Shown here: positions 25,042 through 32,811 of the stretch, piece after piece
Numbering within the stretch: position 1 is the stretch's first letter
How the letters are laid out: every line of letters begins with the position of its first letter
Assembly: GCF_010682105.1 (NCBI RefSeq)
Contig: NZ_JAAGWH010000004.1
Span: forward strand, 43,818 to 107,817
Length of the DNA stretch: 64,000 bases
Reading direction: 5' to 3'
Origin: Modestobacter muralis
GTDB taxonomy: Bacteria; Actinomycetota; Actinomycetes; Mycobacteriales; Geodermatophilaceae
Position numbers and translations under genes: made by a program
Notes under the pieces: model-generated
Database searches by the model: none
The model's input: only the letters and a program-made list of their open reading frames with translations
Told to the model about the DNA's origin: nothing

Positions 25042-25971
25042 GTGCTCCCCGCCACCGCGATCGCCCTGGGCGTGCTCGCGGCGCTGCTGGCCTGGCCGGT
25101 GCCCGCGGCGCTGGCCCGCGCCGCCTGGCCGCGACGCGACCCGCTGGTCGCGCTGGTCTGCTGGCAGGCGATCGGCCTCGCCGGAGGACTGTCGATCATC
25201 GGCGCGCTGCTGGTGCACGGGCTCTCGCCGTGGGGGCACTCGCTGCCCGAGGCGTGGTGGCACTGGGTCACCCGGCAGCCGGCGCAGGAGACGGTGCGCG
25301 GTGACCACTGGGTCGCCCAGACCCTCGCCGCGGTGCTGGCGCTGGAGCTGCTCGGCGTCCTGCTGCTGTCCTTCGTCCGCACCTCGCGCACCCGGCGGCG
25401 GCACCGCGAGCTGCTGGAGCTCGTCGTCCGGCCGGTGCCGGGGGAGGACACCCGGCTGCTGGACCACCCCGCGCCGATCGCGTTCTGCATCCCCGGCGCC
25501 CGGCCGCTGCTGGTGCTCTCCTCGGGCATCGTCGCCGAGCTGGACGGCGCGCAGCTGGACGCGGTGATCGCCCACGAGCGGGCGCACCTGCGCGAGCACC
25601 ACCACCTGCTGTTGCTGCCGTTCGTGGCCTGGCGGGCGGCGCTGCCGGTGCTGCCGGCCGCCGACCGGGCGCACGACGCGGTGCGCGACCTGGTCGAGAT
25701 GCGCGCCGACGACGTCGCGCTCGCCACCCTGGGCTGCCCCGATCCGCGGCACACGCTGGCCGCGGCGATCGTGGCCGCCGCCGGGGGAGCGGGCGGGCAG
25801 GTGCCCGAGGGTGCGCTGGCCGTCGCCGGGGGGTCGGTCGCGGTCCGGGTGCGCCGGCTGCTCGCCCCCGCCCACCCGCTGCCGCTGGTCGCCCGCGCCG
25901 CGGCGCTGCTGGGCGCGCTGGCCCTGCTGCTGGTGCCGCCCCTGCTCCTGGTGCTCCCCGCCGTCGTCTGA
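25042..25971 (+). CDS. M56-family (BlaR1-like) membrane metallopeptidase
   Basis: The 309-residue protein has N-terminal membrane helices, a zinc protease motif HERAH (residues 178-182) in AVIAHERAHLREHHH, and C-terminal hydrophobic helices. The penicillin-binding sensor domain of staphylococcal BlaR1 is absent, as in the short actinobacterial M56 proteins. It follows blaI by 2 bases with a GTG start, so the pair forms an operon. By analogy it would cleave the BlaI-like repressor after an unknown membrane or redox signal. Confidence 0.9.
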   Translation: MLPATAIALGVLAALLAWPVPAALARAAWPRRDPLVALVCWQAIGLAGGLSIIGALLVHGLSPWGHSLPEAWWHWVTRQPAQETVRGDHWVAQTLAAVLALELLGVLLLSFVRTSRTRRRHRELLELVVRPVPGEDTRLLDHPAPIAFCIPGARPLLVLSSGIVAELDGAQLDAVIAHERAHLREHHHLLLLPFVAWRAALPVLPAADRAHDAVRDLVEMRADDVALATLGCPDPRHTLAAAIVAAAGGAGGQVPEGALAVAGGSVAVRVRRLLAPAHPLPLVARAAALLGALALLLVPPLLLVLPAVV

Positions 25972-25979
25972 CGCCCCGG

Positions 25980-25996
25980 GATCAGGTGACCTGATC
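25980..25996. repeat. 8-bp palindrome GATCAGGT-G-ACCTGATC
   Basis: A perfect palindrome with a single central base lies 9 bases after the M56 stop and just before a second, longer hairpin. It may be a protein binding site or part of a double terminator. Confidence 0.6.
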
Positions 25997-25999
25997 GTG

Positions 26000-26039
26000 C
26001 GTGCTCCTGGCTCAGGGCAGGAGGTGAGCCAGGAGCACG
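26000..26039. terminator. 15-bp perfect hairpin between convergent genes
   Basis: CGTGCTCCTGGCTCA (26000-26014) pairs exactly with TGAGCCAGGAGCACG (26025-26039) around a 10-base loop, between the M56 gene and the minus-strand MerR gene. A third partial copy, GTGAGCCAGGA, follows at about 26044. Confidence 0.75.
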
Positions 26040-26064
26040 TGCGGTGAGCCAGGACGCGGCGCGG

Positions 26065-26412
26065 TCAGCCGGCGTCGCGGTCGCGCAGCTCCTGGCGGGC
26101 GGTGTCGCGTTCGGCCCGGGCCGTGTCGGCCTCGGTCTGGGCATCGGTGAGGTCGTCCTGCAGCTGCACGATCACCTGCGCGGAGCCGAGGAGGTGGCCG
26201 TCGTCCAGCAGCACCCGGACGCGTGCGGCGAGCTCCAGCTGGTGCCGTGAGTAGCGGCGGTGGCCGCCGGCGGAGCGGTGCGGGTGCAGCACGCCGGCGG
26301 AGTCCAGGCTGCGCAGGAAGGCGGCCTGCACGCCGAGCACCTCGGCCGCCTGGCTCATGGTGAGCACCGGGTGGTCGGGGTCGTCCAGCGACCGCAGCGG
26401 GTCGGTGCCCAT
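26065..26412 (-). CDS. MerR-family (HspR-like) transcriptional regulator
   Basis: The 115-residue protein has a MerR-type winged helix, VLTMSQAAEVLGVQAAFLRSLDSAGV, followed by HPHRSAGGHRRYSRHQLELAARV; the AGGxRRYS wing resembles HspR. The C-terminal third is a charged coiled coil (LQDDLTDAQTEADTARAERD). No cysteine cluster for metal binding is present. It lies 73 bases downstream of the hsp20 gene on the same strand, separated by a 15-bp hairpin, so it may regulate the small heat-shock gene. I see no HAIR-like CTTGAGT dyad upstream of hsp20. Confidence 0.88.
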   Translation of the reverse strand: MGTDPLRSLDDPDHPVLTMSQAAEVLGVQAAFLRSLDSAGVLHPHRSAGGHRRYSRHQLELAARVRVLLDDGHLLGSAQVIVQLQDDLTDAQTEADTARAERDTARQELRDRDAG

Positions 26413-26436
26413 CGTGCCTCCAGACGTACGGACGAC

Positions 26437-26470
26437 GGGAGGGGCGGAGCCGGCGGGCTCCGCCCCTCCC
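26437..26470 (-). terminator. 15-bp perfect hairpin after hsp20
   Basis: GGGAGGGGCGGAGCC (26437-26451) pairs exactly with GGCTCCGCCCCTCCC (26456-26470), 4-base loop, 16 bases past the end of hsp20. Confidence 0.75.
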
Positions 26471-26485
26471 GGGGTGTGGCTGCGG

Positions 26486-26971
26486 TCAGCTCTCGACCGC
26501 GGGCTTCTCGCCCTCGATGGTGTGCGCCTGCACCGCGGCCGGGGTGTCGGCGCGGGTGACGGTGATCGTGCGGGACTTGGCCTTCTCGGCCACCGGGATG
26601 CTCACGGTCAGCACACCGTCGTGGTAGCTGGCCTCGAGCCGGTCGGTGTCCAGGCTGCGGCCGAGCACCAGCTGCCGGGTGTAGCTGCCGAAGGGGCGCT
26701 CGGCGACCTGCCACTGGGCCCCCTCGAGCTGCGGGACCGAGCGCTCCGCGCTGATCGTCAGCGTGGTGCCCTCCAGTGACATCTCGATCGAGCCCGGGTC
26801 GACGCCGGGCAGGTCGAGGTGGGCGACGAAGTTGTCACCGATCCGGTAGGCGTCCATCGGCATCCCGGCGACCGGGTGGGCCGTGGTGGTGCCGGCCCGG
26901 CCGGCGAGGGAGTCCAGCGCCCGGAACAGCGACGAGGCGTTGGCGAACGGGTCGTGGGAAGTCAGCGCCAT
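26486..26971 (-). CDS. Hsp20/alpha-crystallin family small heat-shock protein
   Basis: The 161-residue protein contains a complete alpha-crystallin domain (about residues 38-140): DAYRIGDNFVAHLDLPGVDPGSIEM, TLTISAER, then the hallmark ASYHDGVLTVSIP. The N-terminal arm and a C-terminal extension complete a typical ATP-independent holdase chaperone that keeps unfolded proteins soluble under heat or desiccation. It precedes an HspR-like regulator gene on the same strand. The start ATG 26971 has the purine-rich GGAGG eight bases upstream. Confidence 0.93.
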   Translation of the reverse strand: MALTSHDPFANASSLFRALDSLAGRAGTTTAHPVAGMPMDAYRIGDNFVAHLDLPGVDPGSIEMSLEGTTLTISAERSVPQLEGAQWQVAERPFGSYTRQLVLGRSLDTDRLEASYHDGVLTVSIPVAEKAKSRTITVTRADTPAAVQAHTIEGEKPAVES

Positions 26972-27093
26972 GGCTGTGCACCTCCGTGTCGTGCGGTCTC
27001 TCTGCGATCGGTGCCGTCTGGTATCTCCAGCGACGACTACAGATTACCTCACTCGGCGGCCGGAGCAAACATCCCGTGCGCTCGATCTCTCCG

Positions 27094-28197
27094 TCAGTGG
27101 GGCGGTGCGGAGCCCTCGCGGGCGGTGGCCCCGTGGGCGGGAGACCCGTGGTCGGCGTCCTGTCGGTCGGCGTCCGGGTGCGGGGTGGTCCGGTGGCCGT
27201 CCAGGTCGGGTGTCGCATCGTCGTCCCGGCGGTGCTCGGGCCGGTCGAAGGTGACGTGCACCTGCTCGAAGCCCTTGCTGCGCTGCGCCTTCGCCTGGCC
27301 GGTGTAGCTGCGCTTGTCCCCGGCGGTGAGGTCGACGGCGTCGGTGAAGGGGGTCAGCAGGGCGCGCGGGTGCAGCTTGTCGACCCGCACCACGTTGATC
27401 TCCACGCAGAGCACGCCGATGACCGAGGCCAGGTACAGGAACGCCAGCAGGCCGAGGACCAGGGCGAACACCCCGTTGGTGGCGCTGGCGGTGGAGACCA
27501 CGTGGCTGACGTAGCCGACGCCGAAGGTCTGCAACAGCTGCCACAGGACGGCGGCGATCAGCGCGCCGGGCAGCACCTGCCGGGCGGTCAGGTGACGGGC
27601 GGTGGCCAGCCGGAAGGCGAAGACGAACACGATCGCGTTGACCCCGATGGAGCCGACCAGGGACACGATCCGCAGCGCCATGCCCAGCGACCCGGCGTTG
27701 CCCGAGCCGAGCGTCGACAGTGCCGTCGTCCCGACCACTGCGAGCCCGGCCGTGCCCAGCAGCAGCAGGCTGCGGCCTCGGGCCAGGAACGGGTTGGGCC
27801 GGCTGTTGCGCGGCACCGACCAGGCGGTGTTCATCATGTGCTGCACCGCCTGGGCCACCCCGAGCCCGCCGTACAGCGCACCCAGCACGCCGACGAGGAC
27901 GCCGACCAGCCCGCCGCTGAGCTCCTCGGGGCTGCCCAGCTGGTCACCGACGACGGGGAACTGGCTGAGTGCGGAGTCCAGGAGCCGTTCCTGCAGCCCG
28001 GGGTCCCCGGCCAGCACCTTCCCCAGGATGGTGGAGAACAGCAGCAGCAGCGGGAAGAGCGAGACGAAGGCGTAGTAGGTGATCAGCGCGGCGAGGTAGG
28101 GCCCGGAGTCGTCGACGTACTTGTAGACGACGGCGATCGGGAACCCGGCGGCCTTGTGCCGGCGCTGGAGCGCGTCCAGCCGGTCGGTGAGTGACAC
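27094..28197 (-). CDS. YihY/BrkB-family membrane protein
   Basis: The 367-residue protein contains the YihY/virulence factor BrkB domain: YLAALITYYAFVSLFPLLLLF near the N-terminus, six to seven membrane helices, WRxL-like LWQLLQTFGVGYVSHV, and EINVVR at the end of the domain. A 75-residue acidic/Arg-rich hydrophilic tail follows. Function is unknown; earlier 'RNase BN' labels are misassignments. GTG 28197 is chosen because the upstream in-frame stretch is Arg/Pro-rich and overlaps the SDR gene region. A second YihY protein is encoded at 61482-62564. Confidence 0.88.
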   Translation of the reverse strand: MSLTDRLDALQRRHKAAGFPIAVVYKYVDDSGPYLAALITYYAFVSLFPLLLLFSTILGKVLAGDPGLQERLLDSALSQFPVVGDQLGSPEELSGGLVGVLVGVLGALYGGLGVAQAVQHMMNTAWSVPRNSRPNPFLARGRSLLLLGTAGLAVVGTTALSTLGSGNAGSLGMALRIVSLVGSIGVNAIVFVFAFRLATARHLTARQVLPGALIAAVLWQLLQTFGVGYVSHVVSTASATNGVFALVLGLLAFLYLASVIGVLCVEINVVRVDKLHPRALLTPFTDAVDLTAGDKRSYTGQAKAQRSKGFEQVHVTFDRPEHRRDDDATPDLDGHRTTPHPDADRQDADHGSPAHGATAREGSAPPH

Positions 28198-28256
28198 GGG
28201 TTGACTGCACCACGGCGAACGGTCGTGCACCACGGGAGGGGTCCGCGCCCCCGGGT

Positions 28257-29135
28257 TCAGGCGGGCAGGTCGGTCCCGGTGAGCGCGGCCGAGGCGGCCC
28301 ACAGCCGGCGCGCGAGCTCGCCGTCGGAGGCGGCGGGGCTGCGGCCGTCCAGGGTCGGGGCGCCGCGCATCAGCCGGCCGGAGGGGCCGGTGAAGCTGCC
28401 GCCGGGCAGGTCCGCGGTGGCCGCCATGAGCACCGGCAGGGCGCCCTGCGCGCTGCTGGTCGCGACCACCCGGTTGCCGACGGCCACGGCGGCGTCCTTG
28501 AGCCGGTTGCCCGACTTCCCCTGCAGGTTGGTCGCGGCCCAGCCGGGGTGCGCCGCCGTGGCCCGCACCGGCGACCCGGCGGCGGTGAGCCGGCGCTGCA
28601 GCTCGAGGGTGAACAGCAGGTTGGCCAGCTTCGACTGGGCGTAGGCGCCCTCGGGGGAGTACCGGCGGCGCTCCCAGTTGAGGTCGTCGAGGTCGATCCG
28701 CCCGCGGTGGTGCAGGAACGAGGACACGGTCACCACCCGGTCGGTGACGTGCGGCAGCAGCAGGCAGGTCAGCGCGAAGTGGCCCAGGTGGTTGGTGCCG
28801 AACTGCAGCTCGAAGCCGTCCGCCGTCCGGCCGGCCGGGACGTGCATGATCCCGGCGTTGTCGACCAGGACGTCGAGCGGCCCGGTCCACGCGGCGGCGA
28901 AGGCGCGCACCGAGGCCAGGTCGGCCAGGTCCAGCTGCCGCACCTCGACGTCGCCGGTCAGCCCGGCGGCCGCACGCTCGCCACGGGCGGGGTCACGGAC
29001 CGCCAGCACCACCCGGGCGCCGGCGGCGGCCAGGGCGCGGGCAGTCTCCAGGCCCAGCCCGCTGTTGGCGCCGGTGACCACCGCGGTGCGGCCGGCCTGG
29101 CGGGGGATGACGGCGGTCGTCCACGGGGTGCCCAT
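28257..29135 (-). CDS. short-chain dehydrogenase (retinol dehydrogenase-like SDR)
   Basis: The 292-residue classical SDR has the cofactor motif TGANSGLGLETA (about residues 21-32), NNAG-equivalent DNAGIM, the catalytic Ser in VVTVSSFLHH, and YAQSK (Tyr-x-x-x-Lys). HPGWAATNLQ after the active site and the overall layout match retinol/WW-domain-type SDR oxidoreductases; the real substrate is unknown. It follows a methyltransferase gene by 11 bases. A TAGAGT hexamer made from that gene's stop codon lies 8 bases before the ATG, so it may also have its own transcript. Confidence 0.9.
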   Translation of the reverse strand: MGTPWTTAVIPRQAGRTAVVTGANSGLGLETARALAAAGARVVLAVRDPARGERAAAGLTGDVEVRQLDLADLASVRAFAAAWTGPLDVLVDNAGIMHVPAGRTADGFELQFGTNHLGHFALTCLLLPHVTDRVVTVSSFLHHRGRIDLDDLNWERRRYSPEGAYAQSKLANLLFTLELQRRLTAAGSPVRATAAHPGWAATNLQGKSGNRLKDAAVAVGNRVVATSSAQGALPVLMAATADLPGGSFTGPSGRLMRGAPTLDGRSPAASDGELARRLWAASAALTGTDLPA

Positions 29136-29146
29136 GACCGGCGACT

Positions 29147-29905
29147 CTAGGTGCGCCGGGCGACCACCGCGGTGGTCAGGACCTGCTCGACCAGCGGGCC
29201 GGCCTGCCGGTCGAGCTCGGTCTCCAGCGCCTGCTGCAGGCTCCCCGAGGCCAGCGCGTCGCCGGGCAGCGCACTGCCGAGGTGGCCGACCACCCAGGCG
29301 GCGTCCACGACGTGGTCGGCCCGCCAGCTGCTCACCTGCACGGTGAGCCCCAGGGCCTCCAGCAGCCCGACCCGGTCGGCCAGGGCGGTGGCGTCGCTGC
29401 CACAGGTGGCGGTGACCGGGCCGAGGGCCTGCTCCACCACGCTGCGCACTGCTTGCTGCCAGGGTGCGGTGCCCAGCCACAGCGGCGGGCCCTGGGTGAC
29501 GACCGCCAGCCCGCCGCCCGGTCGGAGCAGCGCCGCTCCCTCGGCCAGGGTGGCGGCCTCGTCCATCCAGTGCAGCCCGTTGCCCACGACCAGTGCGCCG
29601 GGGGGTGGCAACCACCGGCCCAGCTGCGGCAGGTCGGTGTCCGCGCCGAGCACCGGCACCACACCGGGCAGCCCGCGGTCCCGCAGGCCGGCGAGCATCC
29701 CCGGCTCCGGGTCGACCGCCACGACGCCGGCGCAGTGGGGGAGCAGCGGCGCGGTGAGCTGCCCGGTGCCGCAGCCCAGGTCGAGCAGCAGGTCGTCCGT
29801 TGTCAGTCCGAGCTGCCCGGCGAGCTCGGCGGCCTGGTCGGCTGGCAGGTCGCGGCGGAAACGGGCGTAGAGCCGGGCGGTCTCCCCGGCGAAGTCGGCG
29901 GCCAT
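29147..29905 (-). CDS. class I SAM-dependent methyltransferase
   Basis: The 252-residue protein has motif I LLDLGCGTGQL (about residues 40-50), the acidic end of strand 2 VAVDPEPGM, and VVGNGLHWMDEAATLAEGAALLRPGGGLAVV covering motifs II-III of the type 11 methyltransferase fold. The start YARFRRDLPADQAAELAG is common in this group. The acceptor is unknown. The ATG at 29905 has CACGGT 6 bases upstream, so it probably heads a two-gene unit with the SDR gene. Confidence 0.9.
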   Translation of the reverse strand: MAADFAGETARLYARFRRDLPADQAAELAGQLGLTTDDLLLDLGCGTGQLTAPLLPHCAGVVAVDPEPGMLAGLRDRGLPGVVPVLGADTDLPQLGRWLPPPGALVVGNGLHWMDEAATLAEGAALLRPGGGLAVVTQGPPLWLGTAPWQQAVRSVVEQALGPVTATCGSDATALADRVGLLEALGLTVQVSSWRADHVVDAAWVVGHLGSALPGDALASGSLQQALETELDRQAGPLVEQVLTTAVVARRT

Positions 29906-29984
29906 GGCTGCACCGTGCCGGAGGAGCGGTCGGACCGGCCACGTCGGCGCAGTCGTTCCGCTGCCGGCGCAAGACGCGGATCGA

Positions 29985-30398
29985 TCACTCTGGTGAGAGG
30001 TGCAGCCAGTTGTCCCGCCGGGGGGCCGTGAAGGTGGCTGCGACAGCTGACCCTGCCGGCTCGACCCTCAGTGTCACCGTCTCGCCTGCGGCCACATCGA
30101 CGTCGACCATCGGACTGCCGGACCAATCGAGGACAGCGCGGACTCGGTAGGTGCCGGGTACGACTGGGAGCACCAACTCCTCACCACAGGCCAGCGACCC
30201 GACTTCCGCCCCGTCGATCTGAACTCGGTAGCTGCGCAAGCGGTCCCTGTAGACGGCCTTCGGACGCCGGACGGTGATGCGCGCACTGGCCTCTTCCACG
30301 GCGCGATGATCGCGTACGTCGAGCAGCCCGGGTCGGCTCCTCTCGCAGAACCCAGGGGCACGTCGCAGTACGTCCGTCGACGTGCGATCGCAGTCCAC
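29985..30398 (-). CDS. hypothetical protein with beta-sandwich (PEGA-like) region
   Basis: The central segment RVQIDGAEVGSLACGEELVL followed by VVPGTYRVRAVLDWSGSP and VDVAAGETVTLRVEPAGS reads as a small beta domain like those in PEGA and similar proteins, preceded by a basic RRPKAVYRDRLRSY. I do not recognise a characterised function and see no signal peptide. The N-terminal 40 residues have no family look; a shorter start near residue 40 is possible. Base composition around this gene is somewhat lower in GC than its neighbours. Confidence 0.55.
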   Translation of the reverse strand: MDCDRTSTDVLRRAPGFCERSRPGLLDVRDHRAVEEASARITVRRPKAVYRDRLRSYRVQIDGAEVGSLACGEELVLPVVPGTYRVRAVLDWSGSPMVDVDVAAGETVTLRVEPAGSAVAATFTAPRRDNWLHLSPE

Positions 30399-30494
30399 TC
30401 AACTGGCCCTGCGCCACAACGACTCCTCGGGAGCAGGGAACGACTCAGCGATCACGTACGACGACCAGGCGACCGGGCGTGTCACCATCCGTCC

Positions 30495-30821
30495 GTGTCA
30501 GCGCTCAGCACGGCGGGCCAGGTCGGTCTGCTGCTCGTGCCGGTGGCCGTGCTGGGTCTGGTCTTCGTCGTCGTCCCGGTGCTGTTGAGCCTGGAGCAGC
30601 AGTGGTCCGCTGCCTCCGCGGTGCTCGCGGTGGTGGCCGCCGCAACGGGCGTCGCCTTCGTCCTCGTGAGTGCGCAGCGAGCCGATGCGAACCCGGGCGG
30701 CGGCGCCGAGGGTGTGCTGGGGACAGATGTCCCGGCCCTGCTGCTGCCGCCACTGTTGTTGGGGGTTCTTGCCCTGGTCGCCGGGAGGCGGGGGTCGCGC
30801 CGCGCTCGGGCGCGCGGCTGA
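30495..30821 (+). CDS. small integral membrane protein (108 aa), hypothetical
   Basis: The GTG start at 30495 gives 108 residues with three hydrophobic segments (about residues 9-30, 42-60 and 81-98) and a basic tail RRGSRRARARG. CACCAT lies 6 bases before the start, the spacing seen at many starts in the window. I recognise no family. The 240-base stretch that follows, up to the aldo/keto reductase, shows no convincing gene. Confidence 0.5.
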   Translation: MSALSTAGQVGLLLVPVAVLGLVFVVVPVLLSLEQQWSAASAVLAVVAAATGVAFVLVSAQRADANPGGGAEGVLGTDVPALLLPPLLLGVLALVAGRRGSRRARARG

Positions 30822-31049
30822 CCGGGCCCGCCCGATGGCGCGGTCCGCACGGAGGCCGATCCCGAGGGAGCGGCTGAGCTGGCTCTGTCGCCTGGAGCGC
30901 CTGGTCGACGTCAGCTGAGGGCTGCTCGCCTCGGCGCCTCGCGCCCCGACAACGGTCGAGCACGGTCAGGCGCTCACGGTCCACAGCCCCGCGTCATGGC
31001 TGCGCCGGCGTGCGTCCGGTGTGGCGCCGCACGCCGGACGCCGGGCTGC

Positions 31050-31055
31050 GACGAT
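31050..31055 (+). promoter_or_regulatory. -10-like hexamer GACGAT before the aldo/keto reductase gene
   Basis: GACGAT ends 6 bases before GTG 31062; no ribosome binding site is visible between. It suggests a leaderless transcript. Confidence 0.35.
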
Positions 31056-31061
31056 GTGCCC

Positions 31062-32090
31062 GTGATCACCGACGACCGGACCGACCGGTCCTGGGCCCCT
31101 GCCGCCGACCGCTACACCACCACCGAGTACCGACGGGCCGGGCGCAGCGGGCTGCTGCTGCCGCCGGTGTCGCTGGGCCTGTGGCAGAACTTCGGCGCCG
31201 ACCGCCCGCTGGCCACGCCGCGGGCCATCCTGCGGCGGGCCTTCGACCTGGGCGTCACCCACATCGACCTGGCCAACAACTACGGCCCGCCCTACGGCTC
31301 GGCGGAGACGACCTTCGGCGAGGTGCTGGCCAGCGACCTGCGCCCCTACCGCGACGAGCTGCTGATCTCCACCAAGGCCGGCTACGACATGTGGCCCGGC
31401 CCCTACGGCGACGGCGGCTCGCGCAAGTACCTGGTCGCCAGCCTGGACCAGTCGCTGCGGCGCACCGGGCTGGACTACGTCGACGTCTTCTACTCCCACC
31501 GCCGCGACCCCGACACCCCGCTGGAGGAGACGATGGGCGCCCTGGACGCCGTCGTCCGGGCCGGCAAGGCGCTCTACGTCGGCATCTCCAACTACTCGCC
31601 CGAGGACACCGCCCGGGCCGCGGAGCTGCTGGCCGAGCTGGGGACGCCGCTGACGCTGCACCAGCCGCGCTACTCGATCTTCGACCGGTCGCCCGAGGGT
31701 GGCGTGCTCGACGCGGCCGCAGCGGCCGGCGCGGGCGTGGCCGTCTTCTCCCCGCTCGCCCAGGGCCGGCTCACCGACCGGTACCTGAACGGCGTGCCCG
31801 AGGGCTCCCGGGCCACCCGCAGCATCTACCTCTCCGCCGACGACGTCACCGAGGACCTCACCGACCGGGCCCGGGGCCTCAACGAGGTCGCCGCCGGCCG
31901 CGGCCAGACGCTGGCCCAGCTCGCGCTGCGCTGGGTCCTGCGGGACCCCCGCGTCACCACCGCGATCATCGGGGCGAGTTCGGTGGCCCAGCTGGAGGCC
32001 AACCTGCAGGCGCTGCAGGGGCCGGACCTCACCGACGACGAGCTCGCCGCGATCGAGCCGTTCGCGGCCGCGCCCGGCGCCAGCCTCTGA
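31062..32090 (+). CDS. aldo/keto reductase (YghZ / L-glyceraldehyde-3-phosphate reductase type)
   Basis: The 342-residue TIM-barrel protein has the AKR signature THIDLANNYG with catalytic Asp and Tyr, active-site Lys in ISTKAGYDMWPGPYG and His in FYSHRRDP. The GYDMWPGPYGDGGSRKYL segment is characteristic of the YghZ/AKR14 group, which reduces L-glyceraldehyde 3-phosphate and methylglyoxal with NADPH. The C-terminal ALRWVLRDPRVTTAIIGASS contacts the cofactor phosphate. A role in reactive-aldehyde detoxification fits. A 10-bp perfect hairpin follows. Confidence 0.92.
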   Translation: MITDDRTDRSWAPAADRYTTTEYRRAGRSGLLLPPVSLGLWQNFGADRPLATPRAILRRAFDLGVTHIDLANNYGPPYGSAETTFGEVLASDLRPYRDELLISTKAGYDMWPGPYGDGGSRKYLVASLDQSLRRTGLDYVDVFYSHRRDPDTPLEETMGALDAVVRAGKALYVGISNYSPEDTARAAELLAELGTPLTLHQPRYSIFDRSPEGGVLDAAAAAGAGVAVFSPLAQGRLTDRYLNGVPEGSRATRSIYLSADDVTEDLTDRARGLNEVAAGRGQTLAQLALRWVLRDPRVTTAIIGASSVAQLEANLQALQGPDLTDDELAAIEPFAAAPGASL

Positions 32091-32097
32091 CCTCGCG

Positions 32098-32121
32098 CCC
32101 GGGGGCCTGCGGGCCCCCGGG
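32098..32121. terminator. 10-bp perfect hairpin between convergent genes
   Basis: CCCGGGGGCC (32098-32107) pairs exactly with GGCCCCCGGG (32112-32121) around TGCG, between the aldo/keto reductase gene and the minus-strand methyltransferase gene. Confidence 0.75.
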
Positions 32122-32133
32122 CAGCCGCACCAC

Positions 32134-32748
32134 TCAGGACGCCCGTGCGGCGATCGCGGCGTGCCGCCGGTCCGGTCGGGCAGCGGACACCCGCTGCACG
32201 CGCTCCAGCTCGGTGAAGCCGGCTCCCGCCAGCCGCCGCGCCATGACGTCGACCGGCCAGCGATGGGCGGTGGTGACGGCGTGGTCGAACGGGACCACCC
32301 CGTCGTCGCTGCCGAAGAACCCGAGGACGAGCGTGCCCCCGGGTGCCAGCAGCCGCCGGAACCCGGTGAGCACGCCGTCGAGCTCGGACGGGAGCAGGTG
32401 GATCGTGGAGTACCAGGCGAGGACCCCGGCCACCGAGTGCGCCGGCACGTCCAGCCCGGTCATCGAGCCGAGCACGAACCCCGGGCCGGGATGGGCCGCC
32501 CGGGCGTGGGCGACGAACTCGGGGACGACGTCGACACCGGTCACGTCGGCGCCCAGGGCGTGCAGGTGCGCCGTCCACTGGCCCGGTCCGCAGCCGAGGT
32601 CGAGGACGGGACCGGACGACCCCGTCAGGTGCCGCTCGACCAGCGCGACGTCCTCGCCGTCCTCGTGGTCGAGCCCGCTGCGGTCGAAGAGCTCGGCGTA
32701 CCGGGCCGCGACGGCGGAGTACGCGCCGCGCACCACCTCCAGGTCCAC
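32134..32748 (-). CDS. class I SAM-dependent methyltransferase
   Basis: The 204-residue protein has motif I VLDLGCGPGQWTAHL (about residues 48-62), GVDVVPEFV at strand 2 and LLAPGGTLVLGFFG at motif III; it is a small type 11/25 methyltransferase. An N-terminal AYSAVAARYAELFDR is typical of the group. Substrate unknown. The GTG at 32748 has TAGCCT exactly 6 bases upstream (32755-32760 on the minus strand), pointing to a leaderless transcript divergent from the M20 hydrolase gene. Confidence 0.88.
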   Translation of the reverse strand: MDLEVVRGAYSAVAARYAELFDRSGLDHEDGEDVALVERHLTGSSGPVLDLGCGPGQWTAHLHALGADVTGVDVVPEFVAHARAAHPGPGFVLGSMTGLDVPAHSVAGVLAWYSTIHLLPSELDGVLTGFRRLLAPGGTLVLGFFGSDDGVVPFDHAVTTAHRWPVDVMARRLAGAGFTELERVQRVSAARPDRRHAAIAARAS

Positions 32749-32811
32749 CGCGGCAGGCTAGATGCCGGGCCGGACATCCGGCTGGAACACGGACCCGGCG
32801 AAGATGGGGCG

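Noticed and set aside
27094..28197. RNase BN annotation for the YihY proteins
   Set aside because: The family is integral membrane with no nuclease motif; the label is an old misassignment.
30835..30918. 27-codon frame MARSARRPIPRERLSW... before the aldo/keto reductase gene
   Set aside because: Too short, no promoter or ribosome binding site context, no similarity I recognise.
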